Shown here one piece after another: positions 26,871 through 36,649 of a stretch of DNA of 64,000 bases (positions are counted from its first letter, which is position 1; the number at the start of each line of letters is the position of its first letter). The stretch is from Oscillatoria sp. FACHB-1406 (GTDB lineage: Bacteria > Cyanobacteriota > Cyanobacteriia > Cyanobacteriales > Spirulinaceae). Both the position numbers and the translations under genes were made by a program. The notes below the pieces were generated by a model that ran no database searches, had not been told where the DNA came from, and saw only the letters and a list, made by a program, of their open reading frames with translations. Where the stretch lies: positions 24,473 through 88,472 of the forward strand of contig NZ_JACJSM010000026.1 of NCBI RefSeq assembly GCF_014698145.1, written 5' to 3'.

Positions 26871-27575
26871 TGGGCTTAAGTCTTAGAAGCATCCATATTG
26901 TGTTTTCAGCGACAGAATTTAACTCGCAATCTTTTGAATTTTATTGCTGCACGCCCAATCCCTGATTGTGTTCGAGATGCCCCTAATTTTAAATACGGTT
27001 TTGCCCCTAGCGTTTCCGTCAATTTTTTGACCTAACGCTCTGGCGTATTGGTCTGCCCTGAATTTAAAGTTTTGGTGCTAATGCTTGCCAAGTTCGGCGT
27101 TTGGCTGGTTTTTGTAAGTTCCGGCAAAACTCGAGCAATGCACCCGCTCGGCTTCATCATAGCTGAAAACTTCCATCCCATGCCACTGAAATACTCCCTA
27201 AGTTTGCCACTCTTAAAGGCTTTTTAGCTCTCGATTCGTTGACGAGCGCGAGCCGGGAGAAGGGGCTTTTTTCAGTGTTATTACGCATGGTTTGTCAAAT
27301 CTTTTTGAATTTTCTCGAGGTCATTCTAAGTCGAGTGGGACGGGCGCAGCCAACGCCCAACCCCTTTTGGTATTTTTCCAGCACAACCGACGGTGGAAAC
27401 CTTGCGAGCGAGCCAACATAATTTTAAATTCCGTTGTCTGACTGAGAGCAAAAAGTTGCCAGAAAATCTTGACAAAATCAATTTTTTATGCAACTGTCGA
27501 TCGCGAAGATTTCCAGTGTCAGCTTAGCATTAGCCTTTCCGGAAATCGACCCCAAACCCGTAGGGAACTGGCTTT
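26871..27575. other. 705-base intergenic region, no gene seen
   Basis: The region separates two minus-strand genes: it is upstream of the cyclase and downstream of the (p)ppGpp enzyme. A small plus-strand frame (27239-27421) has no ribosome site or family features. GC-poor stretches at 26920-27010 could hold the cyclase promoter; no confident boxes were found. Confidence 0.4.
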
Positions 27576-29828
27576 TTACAAAACGCTCTCCTCGCTCGCC
27601 GAACTGATGCGCCGCAAGTTCAGGATGTCGCTCATTTTGCGGATTTGGTTGCAGATCGTCTCGAGTTGTTCGCGATCGCGGATTTGAATGCCAAGATCGA
27701 TAGAAGCGGGCTTCCCGATGCTGGTTCTCACCCCTGCGTTACAAACATTAATATTCTGGTCGCTCAAGCGTGCCAAAATATCTTTAAAAATACCGACGCG
27801 ATCGATCGCTTCGATTTGCAAATTCACCAAATAATTTTGCTGGCGCGCCTGAGCGTTGAGTGGGTTCCAACTGACGGGAACTAAACGTTCGGCTTCAATA
27901 TTCTCGAGATTGCAGCATCCCTGGCGGTGAATTGAAATTCCCTTCGATCGCGTCACTACCCCAATAATCGCTTCTCCCGGTATGGGATTGCAACAGTTGG
28001 CAATACTATAGAGCAACCCTTCCACTCCCACAATTGGCGAGGTACTATCGGTGGGCAGAGGCGCATTGCGCAAGAGCGCTAAGTTAGCTTTAGGGAACTC
28101 TGGGACGGCAGGGGTCAGCGGTTGCAAGGTTTTTACCGTATCGCGCAGGCGATTCACCACTTGATTGACGGTTACTTCCCCATAACCGAGGGCGGCTAGC
28201 AAATCTTCGACGCTATGGTAATTGCAGCGTTCGGCAACGGTTTGCATCGGTTCGGACTTGAGTACGGTTTCCAGGTTACTTTTTCCGAGTTCTTTTTCTA
28301 ATAAATCCCGTCCCCGATCCAAGTTTTCGTTGCGGTGCGATCGCTTATACCACTGCCGAATCCGGTTGCGCGCTGAAGGCGTTACCGCATAGTTCAACCA
28401 ATCCAAACTCGGATGGCTATTTTTCGCCGTAATAATATCGACGATATCGCCATTTTTCAACTCTTGCTCCAATCCCGACCAGCGCCCGTTAATCCGCGCC
28501 CCTTTCATATGGTTGCCGATCTCCGTATGGATGCGATAAGCAAAATCTACGGCTGTCGCCCCCCGACTGAGAGACATAACATCTCCTTTCGGGGTAAATA
28601 CATAAACTTCGTCGTCGAAGAGATTATCTTTCAGGCACTCGACATACTCCCGCGCATCTTTGAGATCGTTTTGCCATTCCAGCAGTTGGCGCAACCAAGT
28701 AAATTTTTCGTCGCTTTGGGTGAATTGCGTCATTTGCGAACCGCCGGTTTCTTTATAAACCCAGTGGGCGGCGATTCCGTATTCGGCGATGTAGTGCATC
28801 TCTAGGGTGCGAATTTGCACTTCCAACGGGCGACCCGTCAGCCCGACCACAGTAGTATGTAAGGATTGATAGCGGTTGGGTTTGGGCAAGCCGATGTAAT
28901 CTTTGAAGCGGCCGGGAATCGGCGTAAACTGGTCGTGGACGACGGCAAGCGCGCGGTAACATTCGTCTTTGGTTTGGGTGATGATACGAATCGCAGCGAT
29001 ATCGAAGATTTGGTGAAATTCTTTTTGCTGATTCGTCATCTTTTGGTAGATGCTGTAGAGGTGTTTGGGTCTGCCTTTAATTTCCCAAACGTTAATCCCT
29101 AATTCTCGCAGGCGCGATCGCAGCTTTTCAATGACGTTTTCGATGCGTTGTTCGCGATCGATCCGTCGTTCGGCGACTAACTCTTGGACTTGGCGGTAGG
29201 CATCAGTTTCCAGGTATTTAAAGCATAAATCTTCTAATTCCCACTTAAAATGCCAAATCCCTAAGCGATTCGCGAGCGGGGCGAAAATATCGCGCGTTTC
29301 CTGGGCGATGCGTTTTTGTTTCTCCGGTTTCAAGGCTTCTAGCGTTCGCATATTGTGCAGGCGATCTGCCAGCTTCACCAAAATGACGCGAATATCCTGC
29401 GCCATCGCCACGAACATTCGTCGGAAGCTTTCGGCTTGACGTTCGGTTTTGCTCGAAAAGTTGAAGCCCGAAAGTTTGGTGACTGCTTCAACGAGTTGCT
29501 GGACTTCGCTACCAAAGCGTTCGCCAATTTCTTCGATGGTGACATCGGTATCTTCGACGACATCGTGAAGGAAACCGGCGGCAATCATGGCGCTGTCGCC
29601 GCCGATGTCCCGTAGTAAGCCAGCAACGGCGACGGGATGGGCGATGTAAGGTTCGCCGGACTTGCGGTATTGACCTTTGTGCAATAAGTAGGCAAACTCA
29701 AAGGCGCGACAGATTAAGTTATTATCGTCCTCGGATAGGAGATTGCCATTGCGATCTGCGATCGGACATTGACCCAGCCAGTCGGGAATAGCGAGGTCGG
29801 TGGGTGCGGTAACGGTAAGTGCAGCCAT
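27576..29828 (-). CDS. spoT: bifunctional (p)ppGpp synthetase/hydrolase (RelA/SpoT)
   Basis: The 750-residue protein carries all long-RSH domains. The hydrolase domain has the HD motif in AAGFLHDVVEDTDVTI; the synthetase domain has RFKDYIGLPKPNRYQSLHTT and LEVQIRTLEMHYIAEYGIAAHW; TGS follows (VYVFTPKGDVMSL), then a zinc-finger-like NCCNPIPGE segment and a C-terminal ACT domain (VGIFKDILARLSDQNINV). Both catalytic domains look intact, so it makes and degrades the stringent alarmone, as the single RSH of most cyanobacteria does. It is divergent from the PatD-like gene. Confidence 0.96.
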   Translation of the reverse strand: MAALTVTAPTDLAIPDWLGQCPIADRNGNLLSEDDNNLICRAFEFAYLLHKGQYRKSGEPYIAHPVAVAGLLRDIGGDSAMIAAGFLHDVVEDTDVTIEEIGERFGSEVQQLVEAVTKLSGFNFSSKTERQAESFRRMFVAMAQDIRVILVKLADRLHNMRTLEALKPEKQKRIAQETRDIFAPLANRLGIWHFKWELEDLCFKYLETDAYRQVQELVAERRIDREQRIENVIEKLRSRLRELGINVWEIKGRPKHLYSIYQKMTNQQKEFHQIFDIAAIRIITQTKDECYRALAVVHDQFTPIPGRFKDYIGLPKPNRYQSLHTTVVGLTGRPLEVQIRTLEMHYIAEYGIAAHWVYKETGGSQMTQFTQSDEKFTWLRQLLEWQNDLKDAREYVECLKDNLFDDEVYVFTPKGDVMSLSRGATAVDFAYRIHTEIGNHMKGARINGRWSGLEQELKNGDIVDIITAKNSHPSLDWLNYAVTPSARNRIRQWYKRSHRNENLDRGRDLLEKELGKSNLETVLKSEPMQTVAERCNYHSVEDLLAALGYGEVTVNQVVNRLRDTVKTLQPLTPAVPEFPKANLALLRNAPLPTDSTSPIVGVEGLLYSIANCCNPIPGEAIIGVVTRSKGISIHRQGCCNLENIEAERLVPVSWNPLNAQARQQNYLVNLQIEAIDRVGIFKDILARLSDQNINVCNAGVRTSIGKPASIDLGIQIRDREQLETICNQIRKMSDILNLRRISSASEESVL

Positions 29829-29978
29829 AAGTTTAGGGGAGAATATATAAGGGTTAGGTTTCGGATAGAAAATTCCTAATTTTAAAAATCTTGCGAGACT
29901 GCAAACGGCTGTATGTTACATATTCTCGCTTAAAAAGCAAGCGTTGTTATAGAAAGTTTAATTTAAGGGACGTTGTTA

Positions 29979-30332
29979 ATGCTGCCCGCTTTACATTGTC
30001 AGCACTACGAAGAATGGTCGAACGCCCTCGAAAGATTGAAGGATCGGGTTGAACGAGGAGTCAACCTTTCAGAAGAATTTACGGCGGTGCAACAACTATA
30101 CCAGGAGAAAATTGTAACGTTAAGTCATCAAGGGATAGATTTTGCAAGCGCACCGCGCTACCAATCCCTGCAAACCGAAATTCACCGCACTCTGCGCCTG
30201 TTGCAAGCCGATCTTCTTTTCCTCAAGGCCGCGCGCAAAAGTGATACCGTTCTAGAACGGCAACGTACTTGCTTGCAGCACGTCAAGCAACTAATCGGGT
30301 ATTGCAGCGCGATTTTAAATTTGGGGGCTTAA
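29979..30332 (+). CDS. PatD-like small protein
   Basis: The 117-residue protein (MLPALHCQHYEEWSNALERL, then QTEIHRTLRLLQADLLFLKAA and a final LIGYCSAIL) is all-helical and resembles PatD, the heterocyst-frequency control protein of filamentous cyanobacteria, which also occurs in non-heterocystous lineages. The start at ATG 29979 has AAGGGA nine bases upstream; a TTG two codons earlier is less likely. It is divergent from spoT and shares a 150-base promoter region with it. Family assignment rests on remembered similarity and is not certain. Confidence 0.6.
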   Translation: MLPALHCQHYEEWSNALERLKDRVERGVNLSEEFTAVQQLYQEKIVTLSHQGIDFASAPRYQSLQTEIHRTLRLLQADLLFLKAARKSDTVLERQRTCLQHVKQLIGYCSAILNLGA

Positions 30333-30396
30333 TGTTAGGGTGCGATCGCGTTTAAAATGCGATGCCAGCCACGCCCTTTTAGGGGGACTTGAGAAT

Positions 30397-31203
30397 TTAC
30401 TGGAACGAAAAGTATTTGGCTTCGGGTTGGCGCAGCCCGTACTGGGGTAAACCGTCCTGAAAAGCCAGCAGTTCCCCCGGTTGGAGTTGCGTCCAGATTT
30501 CATTATCGGTGAGGGGCGCAGTGGCGACAACCGCTACGCGATCTTGCGGGCGCGTTAATTCGCGGAAATCGACGGTTAAATCGCGATCGATTAAATGCGC
30601 GGCGGCAAAGGGCGCTTGGCGAATAATATAGTGTAGATTTGTCGAGCAATGGGCGAAAAATGACTCGCCATCCGACAGTAAATAATTGAAAACTCCTTGT
30701 TGGGCTAAGGTTTCAGTGGTCGCTTTTAAAATTCTATACAATTGCTCTAAAGGGGGTTTTCTCTGGGGAAATTCCTGTCGCCATCGATCTAAAATCGTAC
30801 AAAACGCTTTTTCGCTATCTGTATCTCCCACGGGTTGATAAAACTGATACCCTATGGGTTCAAAGTCGGGCAGGTTGCCGTTATGTGCGAAAACCCAATA
30901 TCGTCCCCAAAGTTCCCGTCGGAAAGGGTGACAATTTTCGAGCAAGATTTCGCCTTGGGTGGCTTTGCGAATGTGGGCGATAACGTGGGTGGAATGAATG
31001 GGGTAATGGCGTACTAAATCCGCTGCTGGCGAAGCGACGGACGGATTGGCATCGATAAATAAACGACAGCCTTTCCCTTCAAAAAAAGCAATTCCCCACC
31101 CATCTTGATGGTCGTCGGTTTGCCCGCCTCGGGCGGAAAATCCTTCAAAGGAAAAGCAGATATCGGTGGGAACATTGCAGTTCATTCCGAGGAGTTGGCA
31201 CAT
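30397..31203 (-). CDS. class II glutamine amidotransferase (YafJ-like)
   Basis: The 268-residue enzyme starts MCQLLGMNCN, placing the nucleophile Cys at residue 2 after Met removal, and has HQDGWGIAFFEG, VIAHIRKATQGE and VFAHNGNL, the hallmarks of Ntn-type glutamine amidotransferases of the YafJ/DUF4115-free class II type. It should release ammonia from glutamine; the acceptor is unknown. It starts 7 bases after the DUF202 gene ends, so the two are an operon. Confidence 0.9.
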   Translation of the reverse strand: MCQLLGMNCNVPTDICFSFEGFSARGGQTDDHQDGWGIAFFEGKGCRLFIDANPSVASPAADLVRHYPIHSTHVIAHIRKATQGEILLENCHPFRRELWGRYWVFAHNGNLPDFEPIGYQFYQPVGDTDSEKAFCTILDRWRQEFPQRKPPLEQLYRILKATTETLAQQGVFNYLLSDGESFFAHCSTNLHYIIRQAPFAAAHLIDRDLTVDFRELTRPQDRVAVVATAPLTDNEIWTQLQPGELLAFQDGLPQYGLRQPEAKYFSFQ

Positions 31204-31210
31204 AACTTTT

Positions 31211-31654
31211 TTAACCTAAGTCTTCAAAAATCATTAATTCGCCGGGATTGCTGGAACTGACGGCGACAAAGTACAGAATTCCCGTTCCTAAAAAGGTAAC
31301 GGCGAGACTGAATAAGATTACCCAGCGATCTGCCGGTTGGTAGGTATCTTCATCGATATCTCGCCGCACGGCAAAGTAGTGCTGCGTACTCAGAATAACG
31401 GTTAATAAGCCGACGATCGCGAATAAAAAGCCGAGTTGACCGCCGTAACCGGGACGGGGGACTAATGGCGGGTGATAGGCTCTTATTCTTAGGATAACGA
31501 CCCCGAACCCCATCAGCGCGATCGCGGTTCGCATCCAAGCTAGATAGGTTCGTTCGTTCGCTAAATGATCTCGAATCCGCGAAGAATTATATTTCTTTTT
31601 TGGGGGCGGGGCTTCTGACTCAATTTCGGGCGATTTTAGGAGCGGAAATTTCAC
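31211..31654 (-). CDS. DUF202 (YidH-like) membrane protein
   Basis: The 147-residue protein starts at GTG and has the DUF202 signature RDHLANERTYLAWMRTAIAL directly before the first helix, followed by two more hydrophobic helices. It is an inner-membrane protein of unknown function. It is cotranscribed with the glutamine amidotransferase 7 bases downstream. Confidence 0.88.
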   Translation of the reverse strand: MKFPLLKSPEIESEAPPPKKKYNSSRIRDHLANERTYLAWMRTAIALMGFGVVILRIRAYHPPLVPRPGYGGQLGFLFAIVGLLTVILSTQHYFAVRRDIDEDTYQPADRWVILFSLAVTFLGTGILYFVAVSSSNPGELMIFEDLG

Positions 31655-31769
31655 GACTGATGTGGGATTTAAGATGGGTTAAAGGATGCGAGTTAAAAGT
31701 TGGATTTTCGGACAATTTGAAGTACAGTCGGCTCTGAAACCGAGTTTCTCAGAAAATCGTTGGGAAAAG

Positions 31770-32288
31770 TTATTCCTTCGAGCGGTATTCTTTTTCGACC
31801 TGTGGAGAGCGACCGTACAAAATCCAGTGCTTGTGTTTTTTGATTCGTTTGACTCCACTGAGAATGCCTAATGCGAGAAGCGTTCCCACTAATACCATTC
31901 GCCATAATCCACAACCAGCAGCTACTCCTAACCCTGCTACCAACCAAATCGTCGCAGCAGAAGTCAATCCTTTAACTCGAATTCGGTTCAGTTCTTGATG
32001 AGATTGTTGCAGAATAATTCCCGCTCCTAAAAACCCGACTCCGGAAGCAACCCCTTGAATCGTGCGGCTCAGAGCATTGGAAGAGGCATACCCAACATCA
32101 CCCTCGGCTTGCAAGGGAATCATGACAAACATGGCTGCCCCCAGACTCACGATGGTAAAGGTTCTCAGCCCTGCCGGTCTGCCGTTGCGCTGACGGTTAA
32201 TCCCGATTAGGCAACCTACGGATGCCGCAAGAATGAGGCGGAAGGATAGACTTTGCCAGTCTGCGGCACTAAAGAACATCGATTCCAT
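31770..32288 (-). CDS. MgtC/SapB family membrane protein
   Basis: Starting at ATG 32288, preceded by GGAGGACAACTC (a strong ribosome site), the 172-residue protein has five hydrophobic helices and MgtC-family motifs: AASVGCLIGINRQRNGRPAGLRT (first part AASVGCLIGINRQ), SLGAAMFVMIP, RTIQGVASGVGFLGAGIILQ and VKGLTSAATIWLVAGLGVAAG. MgtC-like proteins act in magnesium limitation and membrane physiology; function here is not shown. An upstream frame to 32393 lacks support. It is divergent from a Crp/Fnr regulator. Confidence 0.9.
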   Translation of the reverse strand: MESMFFSAADWQSLSFRLILAASVGCLIGINRQRNGRPAGLRTFTIVSLGAAMFVMIPLQAEGDVGYASSNALSRTIQGVASGVGFLGAGIILQQSHQELNRIRVKGLTSAATIWLVAGLGVAAGCGLWRMVLVGTLLALGILSGVKRIKKHKHWILYGRSPQVEKEYRSKE

Positions 32289-32407
32289 GAGTTGTCCTCC
32301 AACAAGCCAGAATGCGATCGCGAGAGCCGTCAATCGCTTCGTAGATAGATTATGATACAATTCAAAATTAAATACAAGAGAATTATAATTCAAAGCTAGT
32401 AAAAAGC
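32289..32407. promoter_or_regulatory. shared promoter region of MgtC and Crp/Fnr genes
   Basis: The 119 bases separate two divergent starts and are very AT-rich (32340-32395), with ATTATGATACAATTCAAAAT and AGAATTATAATTCAAAG segments. AATTATAATT is a near-palindrome. Autoregulation by the Crp/Fnr protein and control of mgtC are plausible from layout only. Confidence 0.4.
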
Positions 32408-32995
32408 ATGACCGTATTGCCCGCTTCGACTCAATCCCTTCAACCGATCTCCTTACGCTACGAACGCCGCAGTCAACTGCCTCCTAGAGAGGACGTATTC
32501 TGGAAAATTCGATCGGGAGCCGTGCGGACTTTTACGTGGTCGGAAGATGGAAGCCTTGTCACCTTGGGTGTTTGGGGTCAGGGAGATGTGGTATCTCGCC
32601 TGCTGTCGGGGGCGAATCCCTATCAAATTGAATGCTTGACGGCGGTGGATGCGATCGCGTTACCCTTGAGCCATTATGCTGAGGTGAATGATGCCCTCAT
32701 TCGCCACGTCCGAGAACTTCAGGAATTTCTACAAATTCTTCGCAGTCGTCCCATCGATTTGGGGTTGATGCGCTTGCTCCATTGGTTGGGGAAAAAGTTT
32801 GGGCGCGAAGTCGAAACGGGACAATTGATTGACCTCCGTTTGACGCATCAGGAACTTGCCGAAATTTTGGGGACGACAAGAGTGACGATTACTCGCATTC
32901 TCAAGGATTTAGAAGCAGAAAGCATTATCGAGCGATTGCCGGGGAAATTAATTATTCTTCAGGAAGCAGCTTCGGCTTGGTATTATGAAATTTAA
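32408..32995 (+). CDS. Crp/Fnr family transcriptional regulator
   Basis: The 195-residue protein has a cupin-like N-terminal domain (residues about 25-110) and a Crp-type winged helix (RLTHQELAEILGTTRVTITRILKDLE). The N-domain lacks the FGE and PRxA phosphate-binding cassette that CRP uses for cAMP, and there are no Cys residues for an FeS cluster except one, so it is neither a clear cAMP receptor nor FNR. It is divergent from mgtC-like, 119 bases apart, suggesting local control. It is a paralogue of the regulator at 46429-47070. Confidence 0.85.
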   Translation: MTVLPASTQSLQPISLRYERRSQLPPREDVFWKIRSGAVRTFTWSEDGSLVTLGVWGQGDVVSRLLSGANPYQIECLTAVDAIALPLSHYAEVNDALIRHVRELQEFLQILRSRPIDLGLMRLLHWLGKKFGREVETGQLIDLRLTHQELAEILGTTRVTITRILKDLEAESIIERLPGKLIILQEAASAWYYEI

Positions 32996-33082
32996 CGGAG
33001 CCGATTTTTTCTTTAATAAAGTTTACGAAAATTGCGGTTTTTTTGAATTTTTGCTTGCTTTATTTGACTTTTAGGGGTATTA

Positions 33083-33141
33083 TTTAGATAATGGAAATAG
33101 ACGCAGTTTAAAAATAGATGCACAGATTTCCATTATTTAAA
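33083..33141. repeat. 16-bp inverted repeat, AT-rich
   Basis: TTTAGATAATGGAAAT (33083-33098) and ATTTCCATTATTTAAA (33126-33141) pair at 15 of 16 positions around a 27-base spacer. It lies between convergent genes (Crp/Fnr and a CHASE kinase) in an AT-rich 251-base gap, and could be a 3'-end structure. Confidence 0.55.
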
Positions 33142-33246
33142 TAGTATAGTCAAATTTTCCGAAAAAAGCAAGCCCCATTTTTTCAAAAAATCCCCCACTT
33201 TCCGCAAATACCGGATAGTGAATTGACCTCAATTTATCTCCCCCAA

Positions 33247-35328
33247 TTATATCCCCGTTCCATCCCAAAAATTCTCTAACAAACGCTCCACAGGTGTTTC
33301 GGAAGTCAATTCATGAGTCTCGCGTTTGGGGGTTTCCCGCCCGATCGCAGAATGCACGGGAAGCTCAATCAAAAATTCCGTTCCCTGCCCCAAAGTTGAC
33401 TCGCACCATAACGCTCCGCCGTGGCGCTCTACAACAATTTGATAGCTAATCGCTAGCCCCAATCCCGTCCCTTTGCCTACGGGTTTTGTCGTATAAAACG
33501 GCTCGAACAAACGAGTTTTAATCGCCTCTGCAATACCGGCTGCATTATCGGCAATGCGGACGGTGACAGCTTGTTTTCCAGGTAAATAGCGCGTTTGAAT
33601 TTTGATGAAATAGTCCTTCGACTTTTCGGCTTGCCAATCGCTCTCGATCGCGTCGATGGCATTGGCAATAATATTCATAAAGACTTGATTCAGTTGCTCG
33701 GCATAGCAGGCCACTAGCGGCAAGGTATGATAGTCTTTAATCACCTCAATTGCAAAGCAATTTGTCTTATCCCGCAAGCGATGCTGCAAGATCGTTAAAG
33801 TATCCTCAATTCCCTCCTGAATATTCGCCAATTTCGGGCGGTCGTCTCCCAAACGCGAAAATTGACGCAACGATTGAATAATCCCCATAATGCGTTCGAC
33901 TCCCACCTGCATCGAAGTCGAAAGTTTTTCCATATCTTCGAGAATAAACTCAAACTCAATCTCCTCGCTATACTCGATGACTTCCAGCGCGGGTTCGGGG
34001 TAATAGTGACGATACAATTCCACCAGCCCGACCAAATCTTTAGCATATCGAGCGATATACTGAAGATTGCCGTAAATAAAGTTAGTCGGGTTATTAATTT
34101 CGTGAGCGAGTCCGGCAACTAAGATACCTAAGCTCGACATTTTTTCGGCATGAATGAGGAGCGATTGGGCATCCTGGAGTTTTGCTAAAGCCTCCTGAAG
34201 TTGCTGGGTTTTGAGCGTTCGTTCCTTAGCAATCTTTTCAACACTTTCCGTATGTTCGAGCAGTTTGTAGAGATAGAAAGCTGTCAAGCCAGAGATTAGA
34301 ATGCCAATGCTTAAAGCAACCCAAGCTTGCCAGTATTTTCGAGGGTTGTGATAGTCAGAGGTTAGCAAAAGGTTGACTGACCAACGACGATTTTGGAGGT
34401 TGAGGATGCGCGTACAGGCACTCCCATCGAAGCAAGAAACTGGGCGACCTAGAGAAGAAAAGAGATCGGGTTCTAGAGCGGTAATAAATTGTTGCGATTT
34501 TGCGAAATAAACGCCTAATAGTTGCCTATTTTTGGGTTCGATTAAGTCTTGAAAACTGAGATCGACGGCTTCGAGTTCTGCTTTTTTAAGGTTTAAATGT
34601 AGGAAAGAATCGATTTGGAAGATACCAAGAACAAATCCTTTTAAATTGGTGCGATCTCGTTCTTCAATCGCTTCGTGAGGGGAAGATGGGCGATAAACGG
34701 GGGCGACGATTAACAATCTCAGTTGCCGATCGCTTTGTCCCTGGATCGACAGGGGTGCAGTTGCGAGAATTTCTTTGCGCGCAACCGCCGTTTCTAAGGT
34801 CGATTTAACGGTAGAATTGACGGCAGATTCAAGTCCGGGAATAGCGGCTGCGGCAGACTGGGGAAAGAGGGTGGCAACGGTAAAGGTAGCCGGTCGAGCG
34901 TCATTTTGCGGTAGCCACGCGATCGCCTCAATACCAGAGTGACGGTAAAGAGGGTATTGAATGAATTGCTCCAAGATGGACGGTTTGACTTCTCCCTCCG
35001 AGGTGGCATATAACGTGACGGCCGTTCTCACAATATCGAGATTGCTTTCAAAATCGGTTTGTAAGTCGGTGGCGAGGCGATCGAGTTTTTGTTGCAATTC
35101 AAGTAATTGATAGCTTTCGAGCAATTGGTAGGTTTTGGAGCAAGCCGCGATCGACAGTCCAATTCCCAAACCCAAGGCTAAACTCGTCGGGAGATAGCGA
35201 CGATAGGGATGTAAAAGTTTAGCGATCGCGCGCGGCGACTTTCCGAAGTCTATCGCCCCAAACGATCGCCGAACTTGACGTTTTATGACGCTCAAAAACC
35301 GGAAAGTGTTCGTGTTGTTGAATTCCAT
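33247..35328 (-). CDS. CHASE-domain sensor histidine kinase
   Basis: The 693-residue kinase has a transmembrane helix (about 48-66), a periplasmic CHASE domain (about 95-300, with YPLYRHSGIEAIAWLPQ and FVLGIFQIDSFL), a second helix (about 335-355), a coiled coil, and a His kinase core: LVAGLAHEINNPTNFIYGN contains the phosphoacceptor His; the ATPase domain has NQVFMNIIANAIDAIE, DNAAGI and GTGLGLAISYQIV. CHASE domains sense small extracellular molecules. No receiver is attached and no response regulator is adjacent. Confidence 0.92.
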   Translation of the reverse strand: MEFNNTNTFRFLSVIKRQVRRSFGAIDFGKSPRAIAKLLHPYRRYLPTSLALGLGIGLSIAACSKTYQLLESYQLLELQQKLDRLATDLQTDFESNLDIVRTAVTLYATSEGEVKPSILEQFIQYPLYRHSGIEAIAWLPQNDARPATFTVATLFPQSAAAAIPGLESAVNSTVKSTLETAVARKEILATAPLSIQGQSDRQLRLLIVAPVYRPSSPHEAIEERDRTNLKGFVLGIFQIDSFLHLNLKKAELEAVDLSFQDLIEPKNRQLLGVYFAKSQQFITALEPDLFSSLGRPVSCFDGSACTRILNLQNRRWSVNLLLTSDYHNPRKYWQAWVALSIGILISGLTAFYLYKLLEHTESVEKIAKERTLKTQQLQEALAKLQDAQSLLIHAEKMSSLGILVAGLAHEINNPTNFIYGNLQYIARYAKDLVGLVELYRHYYPEPALEVIEYSEEIEFEFILEDMEKLSTSMQVGVERIMGIIQSLRQFSRLGDDRPKLANIQEGIEDTLTILQHRLRDKTNCFAIEVIKDYHTLPLVACYAEQLNQVFMNIIANAIDAIESDWQAEKSKDYFIKIQTRYLPGKQAVTVRIADNAAGIAEAIKTRLFEPFYTTKPVGKGTGLGLAISYQIVVERHGGALWCESTLGQGTEFLIELPVHSAIGRETPKRETHELTSETPVERLLENFWDGTGI

Positions 35329-35686
35329 TCATCGAATCGTTGAAGGATTTGCTCAAAAGGAAGCAAAAGGTTGCAACGCGAAGGGACAGGAGTGCCAGCA
35401 ACCGCGTACTGAAACGCTCAGCTTGCAGCAATAACCGCTGCTGCGCCCTTGAAATTGGTAATACCGGCAGCAACGGCAAACGGAAGGGCAGGAGCGCGGA
35501 TTGGCTCGCAACGGAACGCGATCGTGTAACGCTCGAGGAACGAGATCTCGCTGTTGCTGAAAATTCCCGTCGGAGGAGTAAGAGATTGCTGTCATGGCCG
35601 GAAAAAGAGAGAAGAGAACCGAACAATTGAGCGATGACCCAGATGAATGGTATTAAGTAGGGGCGAGTGGCCATTCGCCTTACTAT
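35329..35686. other. 358-base region without a supported gene
   Basis: The stretch between cysK and the kinase is GC-richer than typical intergenic DNA. Minus-strand positions 35417-35591 form an open frame ending in RAPALPFAVAAGITNFKGAAA-like text (PALPFAVAAGITNFKG visible) but it has no start codon, so it may be a gene remnant. Other frames lack ribosome sites. Confidence 0.4.
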
Positions 35687-36649
35687 TTAGCGAGCAACGG
35701 CGAATACTGGCGCTTCCAACTCCGCAAACAACGGCGTACTTAAATACCGCTCGCCGAAACTGGGTTGAACGACAACAATTAACTTGCCCGCAAATTCAGA
35801 ACGTCGAGCGACTTGAATCGCCGCTGCTAATGCCGCACCCGTAGAAATGCCCGATAATAACCCTTCTTCCCGAGCCAAACGACGGCTATAATAGGTAGCT
35901 TCGTCGTCAGAAATTCTGATAATTTCGTCAATTAAATCGACTTCTAAAACTTCGGGAATAAAGCCTGGACCGATGCCTTGAATTTTGTGAGGGCCGGGAT
36001 CGCCGCCGGATAAAACGGGGCTAGCAATGGGTTCGACGGCGATCGCCTTAAAGCTCGGTTTTCGCGGCTTAATCGCGCGAGCAACGCCAGTAATCGTTCC
36101 GCCCGTTCCCACCCCCGCAATCAAAACATCGACTTGCCCGTCGGTATCTTTCCAAATTTCTTCGGCGGTGGTGAGTTGATGAATTTCGGGGTTAGCAGGA
36201 TTGGCAAACTGTTGCAAAATATAGGCATTGGGGAGCGATTCGAGGATTTCCTGCGATCGCCGAATCGCTCCCCGCATTCCCTCGCTTCCCGGCGTGAGTT
36301 CCAACTGCGCCCCATAAGCGCGCAACATCGCCCGCCGCTCCAAACTCATGGTTTCTGGCATCGTTAAAATCAGTTGATAGCCTTTAGCTGCGGCTGCCAT
36401 CGCTAGAGCAATCCCGGTATTGCCCGAAGTCGGTTCGACAAGAATGGTTTCTCCCGGCGCAATCTTGCCTTCTCGCTCGGCCACTTCCAGCATATGAACC
36501 CCTATGCGATCTTTCACCGAAGCGGCGGGATTCATGCTTTCGAGTTTAAAGACAACGCGAGCCAGACAGCCTTCGGATTGGGGAATGCGATTTAACTGGA
36601 CTAAGGGCGTTTTACCGATGAGTTGGGTGATATTTTCAGCAATGTTCAT
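35687..36649 (-). CDS. cysK: cysteine synthase A (O-acetylserine sulfhydrylase)
   Basis: The 320-residue PLP enzyme has [11 protein letters not shown] (PLP Lys), [20 protein letters not shown] (substrate loop PTSGNTG), [17 protein letters not shown] (phosphate-binding loop) and [11 protein letters not shown]. It makes cysteine from O-acetylserine and sulfide in the cytosol. Length fits. The gene has a separate promoter region of 916 bases upstream and no operon partner. Confidence 0.96.
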   Translation of the reverse strand: MNIAENITQLIGKTPLVQLNRIPQSEGCLARVVFKLESMNPAASVKDRIGVHMLEVAEREGKIAPGETILVEPTSGNTGIALAMAAAAKGYQLILTMPETMSLERRAMLRAYGAQLELTPGSEGMRGAIRRSQEILESLPNAYILQQFANPANPEIHQLTTAEEIWKDTDGQVDVLIAGVGTGGTITGVARAIKPRKPSFKAIAVEPIASPVLSGGDPGPHKIQGIGPGFIPEVLEVDLIDEIIRISDDEATYYSRRLAREEGLLSGISTGAALAAAIQVARRSEFAGKLIVVVQPSFGERYLSTPLFAELEAPVFAVAR

